NCBI RefSeq assembly: GCF_014643835.1
Contig: NZ_BMKD01000001.1
Coordinates: 992,001-1,056,000 of the forward strand
DNA: 64,000 bases
DNA from: Mucilaginibacter rubeus
Lineage (GTDB): Bacteria; Bacteroidota; Bacteroidia; Sphingobacteriales; Sphingobacteriaceae
Direction: 5' to 3'
Shown here in pieces: positions 54,294 to 63,210 of the stretch (within the stretch, counting starts at the first letter, position 1; each line of letters starts with the position of its first letter). Position numbers and translations under genes: made by a program. The notes beneath the pieces are model-generated. The model had not been told where the DNA came from, did not search any database, and saw only the letters and a program-made list of their open reading frames with translations.

Positions 54294-54839
54294 ATGGACT
54301 TACCACAGCGGATTTTTCTTGATACCTCTGTTATCAATTTTATCGTAGACCATTCGGAAAGCATTTTTGACGGCGGTGAGATAAGTGAAAGTGTAAATGA
54401 TCGTGCTTACGATGATATCCGCGCGATGATGAGGATTTTTTATTATGCCGATCATAATGCAATTGAAATGATAATTTCGAAGACCACATTCCAAGAAATA
54501 AACGCTACCACGGATCAAGAGAAAAAAGAAAAGCTAAAAAAATATTGCGATGAGCTTTGGATGTATTTTCATTACCTTATCGAAGATGATTATACTGCGC
54601 CTGGGCTAGAGGTAAAATATTATGAAGAATATTTACTCGATAAGGGATTAGGTCAATTATCTGATGCCAATGACCGGCAGCTTATTATTGAAGCGCTATT
54701 TTATAAGTGCGATATTTTCTGTACCCGTGATTGGAAAACGATATTGAAGCATCGGCAACTGCTGAAACAAAAAATCCCATTAGAAATTTTAACCCCGTTA
54801 GAATGGTGTTTAAGATATGAGTACAAGAAAGCATATTAA
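54294..54839 (+). CDS. PIN-domain nuclease-like protein
   Basis: A 181-aa protein with the PIN pattern IFLDTSVINFIVDH (D10), E68 in TTFQEINATT, SDANDRQLIIEALF (D127) and CDIFCTRDWKTILK (D146). These acids normally bind the metal used to cut RNA. No small antitoxin gene precedes it. It is followed after 15 bp by the DUF4365 gene, so the pair is probably one transcript. It could be a toxin or a defence effector. Confidence 0.8.
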   Translation: MDLPQRIFLDTSVINFIVDHSESIFDGGEISESVNDRAYDDIRAMMRIFYYADHNAIEMIISKTTFQEINATTDQEKKEKLKKYCDELWMYFHYLIEDDYTAPGLEVKYYEEYLLDKGLGQLSDANDRQLIIEALFYKCDIFCTRDWKTILKHRQLLKQKIPLEILTPLEWCLRYEYKKAY

Positions 54840-54854
54840 CTGCCGCAAAATACC

Positions 54855-55769
54855 ATGAATAGATATTCCTCAACAGACAGAATTGGAATCAATCATGTAG
54901 AAAGTTTCTTTTTACAAAATGGCTGGATACCAAGAACAATTCTTCAGTCTGATGTCGGTTTAGATATGGAAGTAGAGATTTCCGAAGATGGAATGCCGAC
55001 AGGTCAACTGTTGGGTATCCAGATAAAAACGGGGAAAAGCTATTTCAATGAAGCTTCAGAGGGCAATATCATTTTTCGTGGGTCAACCACGCATTTAGAA
55101 TACTGGCTAAATCATAGTTTGCCAATTCTTATCATTCTTCACAATGACGCCACTAATCAAACAATTTGGCAAAAAATAACTGAAAAAACAATAATTAGAA
55201 CTACAAAATCCTTCAAAGTTGCCATCCCGATCAACAACGCACTAAATGTTGCCGTCTTAAACAAGCTTAAGAAATTAAATAAATACCCTATCTATATTCA
55301 AAGATTGCAGCGTCTGGCCATTCATAAGCAGCTGATGTTGTTTATTAAAAATGATGAAAAGGTAATAATAGAATTACAGGAATGGGTCAACAAATCAATT
55401 GGCAGGGCTACAATAACAATAAAAAAACTTGACCACAATGGAGATGAACTTGTGTTAAGTGAAGGCGGCTACATATTTTTCAAGGGGCTGGAAGATTTGG
55501 AGGTGCTATTTCCCTGGGCAGATTTTTACATAGATGATGATTTCTATGAGGAAAGTGATGAAAACGATTATCATGCAACCTATGGTGAGCATCCACCTTA
55601 CAGTTTTAGTGAATATCGAGAGCACTTACCTGATGTTCGTGCTATAGATCTGAATGGCGAAGTTCATTTATACCGGTTCGAGGTAAGCCTTAACGAAATT
55701 GCTCAATCTTTTCTTGTTTTACATGATTTTTTAGAAGGTGGACAGCAGACGAAATTGAAATTGGGTTAA
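54855..55769 (+). CDS. DUF4365 domain protein (nuclease-like)
   Basis: A 304-aa protein. The DUF4365 region (about 8-130) shows IGINHVESFFLQNGWIPRTI, then DVGLDMEVEI (D33, D37, E39) and LLGIQIKTGKSYF (Q56, K58), a PD-(D/E)XK-like order. STTHLEYWLNHSLPILIIL follows, as usual for the family. The C-terminal 170 residues are unrecognised and acidic (DFYIDDDFYEESDENDYHAT). It is coupled to the PIN gene and convergent with the methylase operon, with 10 bp between stops. DUF4365 proteins are common in defence islands. Confidence 0.78.
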   Translation: MNRYSSTDRIGINHVESFFLQNGWIPRTILQSDVGLDMEVEISEDGMPTGQLLGIQIKTGKSYFNEASEGNIIFRGSTTHLEYWLNHSLPILIILHNDATNQTIWQKITEKTIIRTTKSFKVAIPINNALNVAVLNKLKKLNKYPIYIQRLQRLAIHKQLMLFIKNDEKVIIELQEWVNKSIGRATITIKKLDHNGDELVLSEGGYIFFKGLEDLEVLFPWADFYIDDDFYEESDENDYHATYGEHPPYSFSEYREHLPDVRAIDLNGEVHLYRFEVSLNEIAQSFLVLHDFLEGGQQTKLKLG

Positions 55770-55779
55770 ACCAACGTAA

Positions 55780-57657
55780 TTAACTTTTTGTAACAATTTC
55801 AGAGTTTGAAAGCTGGTACAGTTCAGATACATAACTGTTTGAGTCTTTTATTTTTAATAGTTTTAATTTTTCAATTTCATTTAGTTGGTAAACGCCAAAG
55901 TTTTTTAAATAGTTTCGGCTCATCGAAATGTAACCGGAGGCATAATCTTTTGTTGTCGCCTTGATATATTCAAAAAACACATCAGACTCCAATATTTTTT
56001 GAAGCGTTACAAGTTTTTCTTTTGTATCCGCGATTACAGCGATTCCGTTATAAAATAGCAAATCTCTATTTTCAGATATCACAAATGTTGGTCGTTCGCA
56101 TATATGAGGAAAAAAAAGTTTGAAAGCATCAATGTCCATTGATTGCCGCCGACCAAACGCGTACCATTCCTCGTATTCCCTTTTGCCTTTGTCCCTTGTA
56201 GCTAATATTTCTCTTTTTGTAAGTAAATACTCAAATGCCTTTGGATATTCCCGTTGAAAATCAGACTCTCTTATTATAGCAGTATTCCCATTCAGAATTA
56301 AATAGGGAAATATTATCTTCTCCAGCTTCGTTTGTATGTCATCAGTAGTCTTCAACTTATTTGCGTTAACAATATCGCGGCACACTTTTTTCTCAATTGG
56401 AAACACAGCGCCGCCATCTTGCAAAAAGTAAAATTCATTATCCTCTCGTACAGGAATAAATTTATATACGTCATTTTTTAAGGTAGCAATTCCATTTTTA
56501 GTTGTGTAAAGGTCTTTAAAAGGTTTACCTGTACTTTCAACGAGTTGGACGTACATTTCAAGTTTCTTAGTGTTTACAAGATTCCACCCGTCTTTATGGT
56601 TTAGTTGATTATAATGAGTTTGATAAAAATCAGTCGGCCCTATGGTAAGCAACTTGTCACTCTGCGTTCTAAAATAACTAATTGAACCTACAGTTTTAGA
56701 GATAAAACAAAGGCATGTATAAGTATTTCTCCCCTTGAAAACCTGCTCGCCACCAAAATTTATAATTTTGAGACTAACTTGATTTTCTGCAAAGTATTCT
56801 CTTAAAGCCCGCCCATTAATACTTTTCATAAAAGTATTAACAGTAATATATCCGAGCGAACCGCCGGGTGCCAACGCTTCGTAACCGATTTGAAAGAATG
56901 GAATATAAAGATCGGGATGCCCAGTTTTAGAAACACTCCAATTCGACATCAATTTAAGAGTGTGATTATCCATATTCCGAGATGCAACATAGGGCGGGTT
57001 ACCTGCTATGATGTCAAACCCCTGATTTTCGGATATTTTTGGATGAGTTTCTAACCAATCATATTCCAAAGAATTTCCTACTTCTATGTTAAACTCAAAT
57101 TCAACATCCTCACCTTGAAACAATGCAAATAGGGACAACAATAGTTTGGATCGTATTGTGCTATATTCAGTAATGTCAATACCATAAATATTTTCATTGT
57201 AAATATCAAAATAGCTTTTTCCTGTTTTTTCATGGATTACAGATGCCATTGTTACTAAAAAGCCTCCACAGCCACACGAAATATCAGCGCAACACAAATT
57301 ACCAATAGGTTTATTTGAAGCCTCTAAGAGGTTTAAAACAATATAATTTCTAATAAATTCAGGAGTATAAACAGCGCCGTTAATTATTTTATCCGCAGGC
57401 GATACCACAAATTCAAATAATTCAATAAGATTTTCAAAGTTAAAATCCCTTACGGCTCCGTTAATTAGAATAATAAATTTTTCAAGTTGGGTAGATTCGT
57501 CATCGTTCTTTTCGCTTTTGATAATATATCCTTTTAGAAAGGAATTTTTTACGTCGAATTTACTATTTAAATTTAAAAATGAGGTTACAATTAACCTGTC
57601 AATTAATAAAGGAGAACTTGAATATTGCTTTAAAAAGTTAAATACATCGGCATTCAT
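55780..57657 (-). CDS. N6-adenine DNA methylase (class I, type I/IIG-like)
   Basis: About 625 aa if started at the ATG at 57657, which follows the upstream stop by one base (TGA-T-ATG). The in-frame ATG at 57714 would overlap the neighbour. It has GAVYTPEFIRNYIVLNLLEA, then SAM-binding motif I ADISCGCGGFLVT and the catalytic NPPYVASRN. A TaqI-like C-terminal specificity region follows (SYFRTQSDKLLTIGPTDFYQ, ending in KDYASGYISMSRNYLKNFGV). No nuclease domain is seen in it. It should methylate adenine in DNA, possibly as the self mark of a restriction or defence system run by the coupled kinase and receiver genes. Confidence 0.88.
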   Translation of the reverse strand: MNADVFNFLKQYSSSPLLIDRLIVTSFLNLNSKFDVKNSFLKGYIIKSEKNDDESTQLEKFIILINGAVRDFNFENLIELFEFVVSPADKIINGAVYTPEFIRNYIVLNLLEASNKPIGNLCCADISCGCGGFLVTMASVIHEKTGKSYFDIYNENIYGIDITEYSTIRSKLLLSLFALFQGEDVEFEFNIEVGNSLEYDWLETHPKISENQGFDIIAGNPPYVASRNMDNHTLKLMSNWSVSKTGHPDLYIPFFQIGYEALAPGGSLGYITVNTFMKSINGRALREYFAENQVSLKIINFGGEQVFKGRNTYTCLCFISKTVGSISYFRTQSDKLLTIGPTDFYQTHYNQLNHKDGWNLVNTKKLEMYVQLVESTGKPFKDLYTTKNGIATLKNDVYKFIPVREDNEFYFLQDGGAVFPIEKKVCRDIVNANKLKTTDDIQTKLEKIIFPYLILNGNTAIIRESDFQREYPKAFEYLLTKREILATRDKGKREYEEWYAFGRRQSMDIDAFKLFFPHICERPTFVISENRDLLFYNGIAVIADTKEKLVTLQKILESDVFFEYIKATTKDYASGYISMSRNYLKNFGVYQLNEIEKLKLLKIKDSNSYVSELYQLSNSEIVTKS

Positions 57658-57658
57658 A

Positions 57659-58450
57659 TCAAAGTAATTGCGGCCATATATCCTTTGCTTTCCAGCAATT
57701 TGGTGTTTTGGCACTCATTCCAAAATGCTGAGATAAACTGGTAATAAATGGTAAAACAGTTCGTTTTTGGGAGCGCTGCAATACCCCAATATAGGTCTGA
57801 TCTGAACGGAGTTTTTTCCAGGTCTTAGGGCTAAAATTTGAAGTTATAAAATCTATTCCTAAAACGATATCCATAGGGTAATGCATGAATCTTGGGCTGT
57901 CAATAAATAACGAATGCCCAAAATTATTGTTAGATACTTTTTTTAGGCGGTGACCCCCAAGCTGAAAATGGTATATTGGATGAACTTCCTCCGGATGATT
58001 TCCACCCGTTATATGCCGGTCGAGGTGGTACGACAAAATGTGATAATTTCCTTTCCTGGATAATCCTTCCAGTACCAAATTAAATTCCAAATGATGAAAA
58101 GGGTCTAATATTTCTGTACTCTTATCATAAGCGCCGGATAAAGAAATATCGAAAGTCAATTTACCTGTTTTTACACTTAAAGGATATTGAATTCCTGTGG
58201 TATCTACAGTAAATACCAAATTTTTAGCAGTATAACCCCAACTCATTGGGGTACTTTGTTTGACATCCTGCCCATTAACGACCGTATTTACTGGAGGCAA
58301 ATAATTTGGATTATTTAATTCTTTAATAGCTGTGTCAATAGTATCTATGGTTCGTTTTTCCAAATTCACTTTTAAAAGACTCGCCTTTAATAATGTTAAA
58401 TCCCTGGCAATGTCATTCCGGAATTTTTGGTTGTCAGTATTGATATTCAT
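57659..58450 (-). CDS. unknown protein of the kinase-receiver-methylase operon
   Basis: A 263-aa protein with no signal peptide or membrane helix. A helical N-terminus (about 1-50, NDIARDLTLLKASLLKVNLE) is followed by a beta-rich part with a run of His (YHILSYHLDRHITGGNHPEE and VHPIYHFQLGGHRLKK) and RFMHYPMDIVLGIDFITSNF. I do not recognise the family. The His/Asp-rich stretch (H at LSYH, DRH, HPEEVHP, YHF) could bind metal, as in a nuclease or hydrolase, but this is a guess. Spacing is 2 bp after the receiver gene and 1 bp before the methylase. Confidence 0.8.
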   Translation of the reverse strand: MNINTDNQKFRNDIARDLTLLKASLLKVNLEKRTIDTIDTAIKELNNPNYLPPVNTVVNGQDVKQSTPMSWGYTAKNLVFTVDTTGIQYPLSVKTGKLTFDISLSGAYDKSTEILDPFHHLEFNLVLEGLSRKGNYHILSYHLDRHITGGNHPEEVHPIYHFQLGGHRLKKVSNNNFGHSLFIDSPRFMHYPMDIVLGIDFITSNFSPKTWKKLRSDQTYIGVLQRSQKRTVLPFITSLSQHFGMSAKTPNCWKAKDIWPQLL

Positions 58451-58452
58451 GA

Positions 58453-59532
58453 TTACAAGTCTGCTATTTCAACTGAATATCTTTCCACCTCGGACGGGTG
58501 AATTACCACTCCGTCTCTTTCAGCAAGCCTCTCGATCAAAGCAAATAAAGAAACATAGTTGTAGTCTTGCCATGGTTTTGGTTCTGACTTCATATCTATC
58601 TTAAAGGCCTCATAGGGATCAATCGGTTGTTTTGTCACAACGCAAACAGTCCAATAGTTGGTACTAAAATTAAATTTAAGAGGTTTGGCAGCCACAATTT
58701 TTTCACCTACAATTGGTAATAATAAGGCAACTCTTTCCTCAGCATTTAACCCAGCAAGATTATCTCTTGTGAGATCGCTAAAAATTTCTGAAACAGAATC
58801 GCTCCACCATCTGTCCCAACTTTCATGAAATACCCCTTTATATTTTGCCTCAATAAATAATTTATCCCTGACAATTTCCCAGTTTGAAGATTCCTTTATA
58901 TCAATTCCTAATCTTGCCGCTAAAATATCCTCATTAATTAAAACTCCGGTAGGTTGGACAATATCTTTAAAAATTACACGAGCAATTTCATGCACTGGGG
59001 GATTTTCTTCATTAATGAATCTTGATAAAATTCTATTATCTATTGAAGCATAATCTCTTTCGAGTAACTTGCTAAAATCTTTAAGATTGGCAGCTATTCT
59101 CTGATAGCCTAATATAATCGAGGAAATCTTCTTTATTGTATGATCCCCGATTTCATTTTTCAAAAATGTCCAATCGAATAAATCATGACTCGTGAAATCT
59201 CTTTTAAATGAATCTTTTATTCTGTCATCTGTGGAACAAAGAAATATCGGAATATCGGGTATTTTTTTTTCGGTAGCCAACGTTCTAACGGTTTGGGCCA
59301 ATGGTGGTGCTTGGTATTTAACCTTTGTACCATCTTCCTGGTCACCGTTCAATTGTAGGTCAAGGAAAAGACCATTATAGTCTTTCAATATGCCTTCTAA
59401 ACTGTCTAATTCTGATTCGAATGCCACAGGCTTTTCCCATTTGACATCCAACTCTCCTGTAGATTTTAATTTATTGACGATTGGTTGTATTAAATCAGCT
59501 TTTTCGTCATCAAGATAGAATACTTTATACAT
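58453..59532 (-). CDS. response-regulator-like protein with unknown output domain
   Basis: A 359-aa protein. Residues 1-140 form a receiver: acidic pair D8/D9 (FYLDDEKADL), phospho-acceptor D58 (NGLFLDLQLNG), switch S100/T101 (IFLCSTDDR) and K125 (FDWTFLKNEIG). All switch positions are present. The remaining 220 residues are an unrecognised alpha-rich domain (LSRFINEENPPVHEIARVIF, KYKGVFHESWDRWWSDSVSE, VALLLPIVGEKIVAAKPLKF), not a normal DNA-binding output. It starts 7 bp after the kinase gene, so it is the obvious phosphorylation partner. Confidence 0.85.
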   Translation of the reverse strand: MYKVFYLDDEKADLIQPIVNKLKSTGELDVKWEKPVAFESELDSLEGILKDYNGLFLDLQLNGDQEDGTKVKYQAPPLAQTVRTLATEKKIPDIPIFLCSTDDRIKDSFKRDFTSHDLFDWTFLKNEIGDHTIKKISSIILGYQRIAANLKDFSKLLERDYASIDNRILSRFINEENPPVHEIARVIFKDIVQPTGVLINEDILAARLGIDIKESSNWEIVRDKLFIEAKYKGVFHESWDRWWSDSVSEIFSDLTRDNLAGLNAEERVALLLPIVGEKIVAAKPLKFNFSTNYWTVCVVTKQPIDPYEAFKIDMKSEPKPWQDYNYVSLFALIERLAERDGVVIHPSEVERYSVEIADL

Positions 59533-59539
59533 TATTTAA

Positions 59540-61828
59540 TTAGGCTTTAGGTAATTCAATTCTTATAGTGGTGGTAAATCCGTCTGTGGGTTCTTTCACA
59601 AAAATATCACCACCATAACCTTCGACAATATCCCTTACAATTTTCAATCCTATTCCAGTACCGGTTAGTTCTTCCATTTCATTTGCAGAATTACCAGACG
59701 GCGCACTTGTTGTAAAGAATGGGGTAAATATTTTGTCCTCGTTTTCTTTAGGAATGCCAATACCATTATCTGAAAATTCCAAATAAACTATGTCATCAGC
59801 TTTCCCAGCCTTAATGTGTATTAACCCTTTAACTTTGGTTTTCTTAATAGCCTTTTTTGAATTGGTATAAAAATTAAACAGAATGGATGCCCACTCAGAC
59901 ATATGCATCGGGCAGGTGAATAAATGATAGCCAATAAATTCAGGCTTTTCCAATGTAATTCCTGATCTAATAAGGTCAGGAGAAATTACATCCGAAAACT
60001 TGTAAACAGCATCTCGCAATTCTATTACTTCTAATTCCCGGTTTACATTTTTAGAAATAGCTTCTTTAAAATAAGAAGTGTAAACAGTGAAAGCCGCCAA
60101 ATTGTCTTGCAAGCGGACTCCAGTAGTTTTACCTTCTTCAGTGTTAACTAAGCTGGTTAGTAATTCGGCATCGTATTTAAATGCTGGTTCATAATGATTT
60201 ATTTCATGCACAAACTCACCTATCGTCAATCCCAGTCCTGCTAAAATTCTTAATAATTGAATTTCCTTTAAGAGTTCCTTTTTAACCGCCTCTGCTTCGA
60301 TTTTTTCTTCTATTGTAATTTCTTCTACTTCAACCAACTTTTGTTCTATAACTCTTAGGGTGTCATTAAAAGAGGCTTGAACTTCTTCAGGAGGTGAATT
60401 TGAATTACTTGTAGATTTTATAATACTTTCCAAATCCTCTTTTACTTCTTGTAGAACCTGAGAAGAAGACCGTCCTGTCCAATTTTTTTGAGCAGCTGTA
60501 CCTTTACGTTCCCTTAAAAAAGATATTTTGAGGGCTACATCGGTTAGTACTTTATATCCAAAATCTTGTAATTCAGATAATGATTCATTGGCTAATAACC
60601 CCTCGCGACTTGACTGTTCTTGAAAATTAATCCCATTGGGGTCAATCAATTCAATAAATCCAAAAAAGTTGATATTGGAGTGCGGAGTGATAAACGTTCT
60701 TCTTCGAGCGGAGGCATCTAAACCTAACCAATCGTCATCCTTTTCACCGTATGGCAATACCCGAAACCCATTTCTATATAACCTTATCCCACCATTTTCA
60801 CGAGCATTTTGCCTTATGTATGTTTCTATTTTTTTAGGGATAAGTCCGACATTATAAATGAAATAATAGGCTTTCAGATGAATGTTTTTTAATGAATTGA
60901 ATTTATCATCTCGTTCTTTTTTGCCGATTAAATCGATGTCATCCTGATTAGTTACCCCTAACTTGTGGCTGGTAAATGAATAATAACCTTGCCCATCGTC
61001 ATCAACGTAAGCTTCAATTTCGGCAAGGGAATGTTGAAAGAATGCACTTTCGACATCAATTATGGTTTCGCCATTTTTATAAAATGAAACAATAAATCCT
61101 GGATCATTCTCACTTTGTTGAAAGCGAGTTGAAAGTGGAAATGGCTGTAATAATTCAGAAATATATTTGTAGGCCCGACTGATCATTGTATCAGTCCAAA
61201 TATCCCTTACATTTTCAATTAACAGCGTTGTACCTTCAGGCTTCTCTTTATCAACTTCAACAATAGAATTAGTAACTAATAAAAGATTTGTATCTATGGC
61301 GTAATTATCCCAGTTAACTGTAACTTTCAAAGCCTTATCCGATGCTAAGGTTTGAGTTATAATGGTCAAAACCTGGCCAATCCTTTGAGTTGCAAACCTG
61401 CCAATTCCCTTTTGACCTGCTCGCGATCTTTTATAACGTGGAGATTTTGGGTTATGAATTTTATCGCTGGAAGATATTGTCATAAAACCCTTGACCAGTT
61501 GTTCCCTGGTCATCCCTAAACCATTATCATCAATTGTGACATTGCCTCCAATTTGAGAACATCCATTAAAATAAAGATTTACTGTTGTTGCATCTGCGTC
61601 ATATGCATTTTTAACAAGTTCGGCCACTGCTGATTCATGTCGCCCTACAAGTTCTTTGCCCAATCGATTAATTACTCCTGCATCAACAGAAAAACGGATA
61701 TTATCCTGATCCAAGGACGCTATTTCATGTGAAATGGACAATAAAACATTATTGTCGGAAACACCTTTTTGTAATTCTGCATTAAGTTGTTCTTTTAATA
61801 ATTTTATTTGTTTTTCAATGTCAGTCAT
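59540..61828 (-). CDS. dual-GHKL ATPase / histidine kinase
   Basis: A 762-aa cytoplasmic protein with two ATP-binding GHKL lobes. Lobe 1 (about 45-230) is Hsp90/MORC-like: AVAELVKNAYDADA (67-80), DDNGLGM (100-106), GQKGIGRFA (138-146). A middle region (about 240-440) has RLYRNGFRVLPYGEKDDDW, as in Hsp90-like proteins. A coiled coil (about 485-530) leads to the kinase His in EFVHEINHYE (H541). The kinase lobe 2 follows: FNFYTNSKKAIKK (651-663), SDNGIGIP (686-693), IFTPFF, and GTGIGLKI (723-730). No sensor membrane domain is present, so it probably senses an internal signal. First gene of the four-gene operon. Confidence 0.9.
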   Translation of the reverse strand: MTDIEKQIKLLKEQLNAELQKGVSDNNVLLSISHEIASLDQDNIRFSVDAGVINRLGKELVGRHESAVAELVKNAYDADATTVNLYFNGCSQIGGNVTIDDNGLGMTREQLVKGFMTISSSDKIHNPKSPRYKRSRAGQKGIGRFATQRIGQVLTIITQTLASDKALKVTVNWDNYAIDTNLLLVTNSIVEVDKEKPEGTTLLIENVRDIWTDTMISRAYKYISELLQPFPLSTRFQQSENDPGFIVSFYKNGETIIDVESAFFQHSLAEIEAYVDDDGQGYYSFTSHKLGVTNQDDIDLIGKKERDDKFNSLKNIHLKAYYFIYNVGLIPKKIETYIRQNARENGGIRLYRNGFRVLPYGEKDDDWLGLDASARRRTFITPHSNINFFGFIELIDPNGINFQEQSSREGLLANESLSELQDFGYKVLTDVALKISFLRERKGTAAQKNWTGRSSSQVLQEVKEDLESIIKSTSNSNSPPEEVQASFNDTLRVIEQKLVEVEEITIEEKIEAEAVKKELLKEIQLLRILAGLGLTIGEFVHEINHYEPAFKYDAELLTSLVNTEEGKTTGVRLQDNLAAFTVYTSYFKEAISKNVNRELEVIELRDAVYKFSDVISPDLIRSGITLEKPEFIGYHLFTCPMHMSEWASILFNFYTNSKKAIKKTKVKGLIHIKAGKADDIVYLEFSDNGIGIPKENEDKIFTPFFTTSAPSGNSANEMEELTGTGIGLKIVRDIVEGYGGDIFVKEPTDGFTTTIRIELPKA

Positions 61829-61986
61829 GAATAGGTTATAAATTGTAAATGTATTCTTTTTAGATTGATTATTGAATGTCCAATTTACTATAACGTCACA
61901 AAAGACTAAAATTACAACAGCTCGGGAACTATAAAAAAATGTAGACGTTTCTAAAAGTCACATAATTGAAGTAAGGCACCATTGAC

Positions 61987-62016
61987 TTGTAATTACTAAT
62001 TTTGTTAGTATATTTG
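61987..62016 (+). promoter_or_regulatory. promoter with inverted-repeat operator upstream of the SRAP gene pair
   Basis: TTG (61987-61989), a 19-bp spacer and TATATTTG (62009-62016) form a Bacteroidota promoter. The spacer holds ACTAATTTTGTTAGT (61995-62009), an inverted repeat with 5-bp arms. Given the downstream DNA-repair genes, a LexA-type site is a reasonable guess. The opposite gene starts about 160 bp to the left. Confidence 0.5.
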
Positions 62017-62021
62017 TTATA

Positions 62022-62324
62022 ATGAATGATCCAAAGACATTTGAGGTGGAGGTTAACGGACAGATCGTTCGAGTGAGCGGTCACACGATAAAGTCGGCTC
62101 GGGTCTACCATATTGTTTATCCCAATTCCAAACCGCCTTTAAATATTACCATAGCTGAAGATACTGATGGGGTAAAATTTTGGACATCTCTTCCTGAAGG
62201 ACGTCAAGAAGAAGCAGAATTTGCAGGCAAGATTATTGCTACGTATATTCGTGAATACAGGAGGAATCAACTATGTGTTACTACAACGGACAAAAAGTTA
62301 CCCGCTCGGAATTTATTCGATTAA
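62022..62324 (+). CDS. hypothetical small protein, upstream partner of SRAP
   Basis: A 100-aa soluble protein, beta-rich at the front (FEVEVNGQIVRVSGHTIKSA, then VYHIVYPNSKPPLNITIAED) and helical at the end (EEAEFAGKIIATYIREYRRN). It starts just 6 bp after the -7 box, so its transcript has almost no leader. Its last 17 codons overlap the SRAP gene in another frame, which suggests coupled translation. No known domain recognised. Confidence 0.7.
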   Translation: MNDPKTFEVEVNGQIVRVSGHTIKSARVYHIVYPNSKPPLNITIAEDTDGVKFWTSLPEGRQEEAEFAGKIIATYIREYRRNQLCVTTTDKKLPARNLFD

Positions 62325-63208
62325 AAGGCATAGAAAAAGCGATTAGGAATTATAACTTTCTAAACGTCGGCGTTCATAAGGGTTTTAACTACGCCCCCTG
62401 TGCGATATTAGTTCCGTCTGAAGATGGAAAGGACTTTGAGATTGTCCAGGCCGAATGGGGTTATGTGCCGGGTTTTGTGAAAACCCGATCTGAAGCTAAC
62501 ATCTTCCGCGCCAAATACACTACTCTTAATTTTAAATCAGAAAATCTTTTTGTGAAGGAGGACGGCAAGAGGTCTATGTGGTCATCCGCAGCTAAGAATC
62601 GTCGTTGCCTGGTTTTATCTACAGGCATTGTCGAAAGCCGACATGTGCCGAAGATTGGCAAAAAGGGACAGGAGTTAAAAGAGACGATCAAATATCCATA
62701 TTATGTAACGGTAAAGAACCAGGAGTATTTTTTTATGCCCGGTTTATATAACGAATGGTTAGACCCGGAAACGAGCCAGTTTGTAAATACCGTCGCTATT
62801 GGCATTACAGAGGCCAATGCCCTTATGCGCCAAGTTCATAATACTAAATTGCGCATGCCGACGATATTAACGGAAGACCTGGCCTATGAATGGTTACTCA
62901 AAAAGCCGGACGAGGAACGATTGAGCACAATTGCCCGCACCCAAATACCGTCACGCTTATTAGAGTTTTGTACTATTGATCCAGATTACCGCACCGCTAA
63001 AGAAGCGACACCGCGTGACTTTCCGGAATTAGCGCCGATAGACACGGCTTACCTTGACTTTGCTGAGGAACTACAGTTTAATCATTGGCCCGACGATCTT
63101 GAGCCCGTACTGGCTGGTGCTGAGCGGCCATCAGGAAAAGTCGTCGAAAGTACAGTCAGGACTTATTATCCTCCGGGTATAAACCCCCAAGGTGATCTGT
63201 TCAACTAA
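62273..63208 (+). CDS. SOS response-associated peptidase (SRAP/HMCES/YedK family)
   Basis: A 311-aa protein that should bind abasic sites in single-stranded DNA through its Cys2. The start at 62273 is fixed by MCYYNG, since Cys must be residue 2 after Met removal, and by an AGGAGG ribosome site 8 bp upstream, rare in this phylum. Other family features: FNYAPCAILV, EANIFRAKYTTLN (N76), STGIVESRHV (E121) and the catalytic H189 in QVHNTKLRMPTIL. It is longer than YedK (222 aa), with an extended C-terminus (about 230-311). It meets the polymerase gene head-on, with 2 bp between stops. Confidence 0.93.
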   Translation: MCYYNGQKVTRSEFIRLKGIEKAIRNYNFLNVGVHKGFNYAPCAILVPSEDGKDFEIVQAEWGYVPGFVKTRSEANIFRAKYTTLNFKSENLFVKEDGKRSMWSSAAKNRRCLVLSTGIVESRHVPKIGKKGQELKETIKYPYYVTVKNQEYFFMPGLYNEWLDPETSQFVNTVAIGITEANALMRQVHNTKLRMPTILTEDLAYEWLLKKPDEERLSTIARTQIPSRLLEFCTIDPDYRTAKEATPRDFPELAPIDTAYLDFAEELQFNHWPDDLEPVLAGAERPSGKVVESTVRTYYPPGINPQGDLFN

Positions 63209-63210
63209 TG

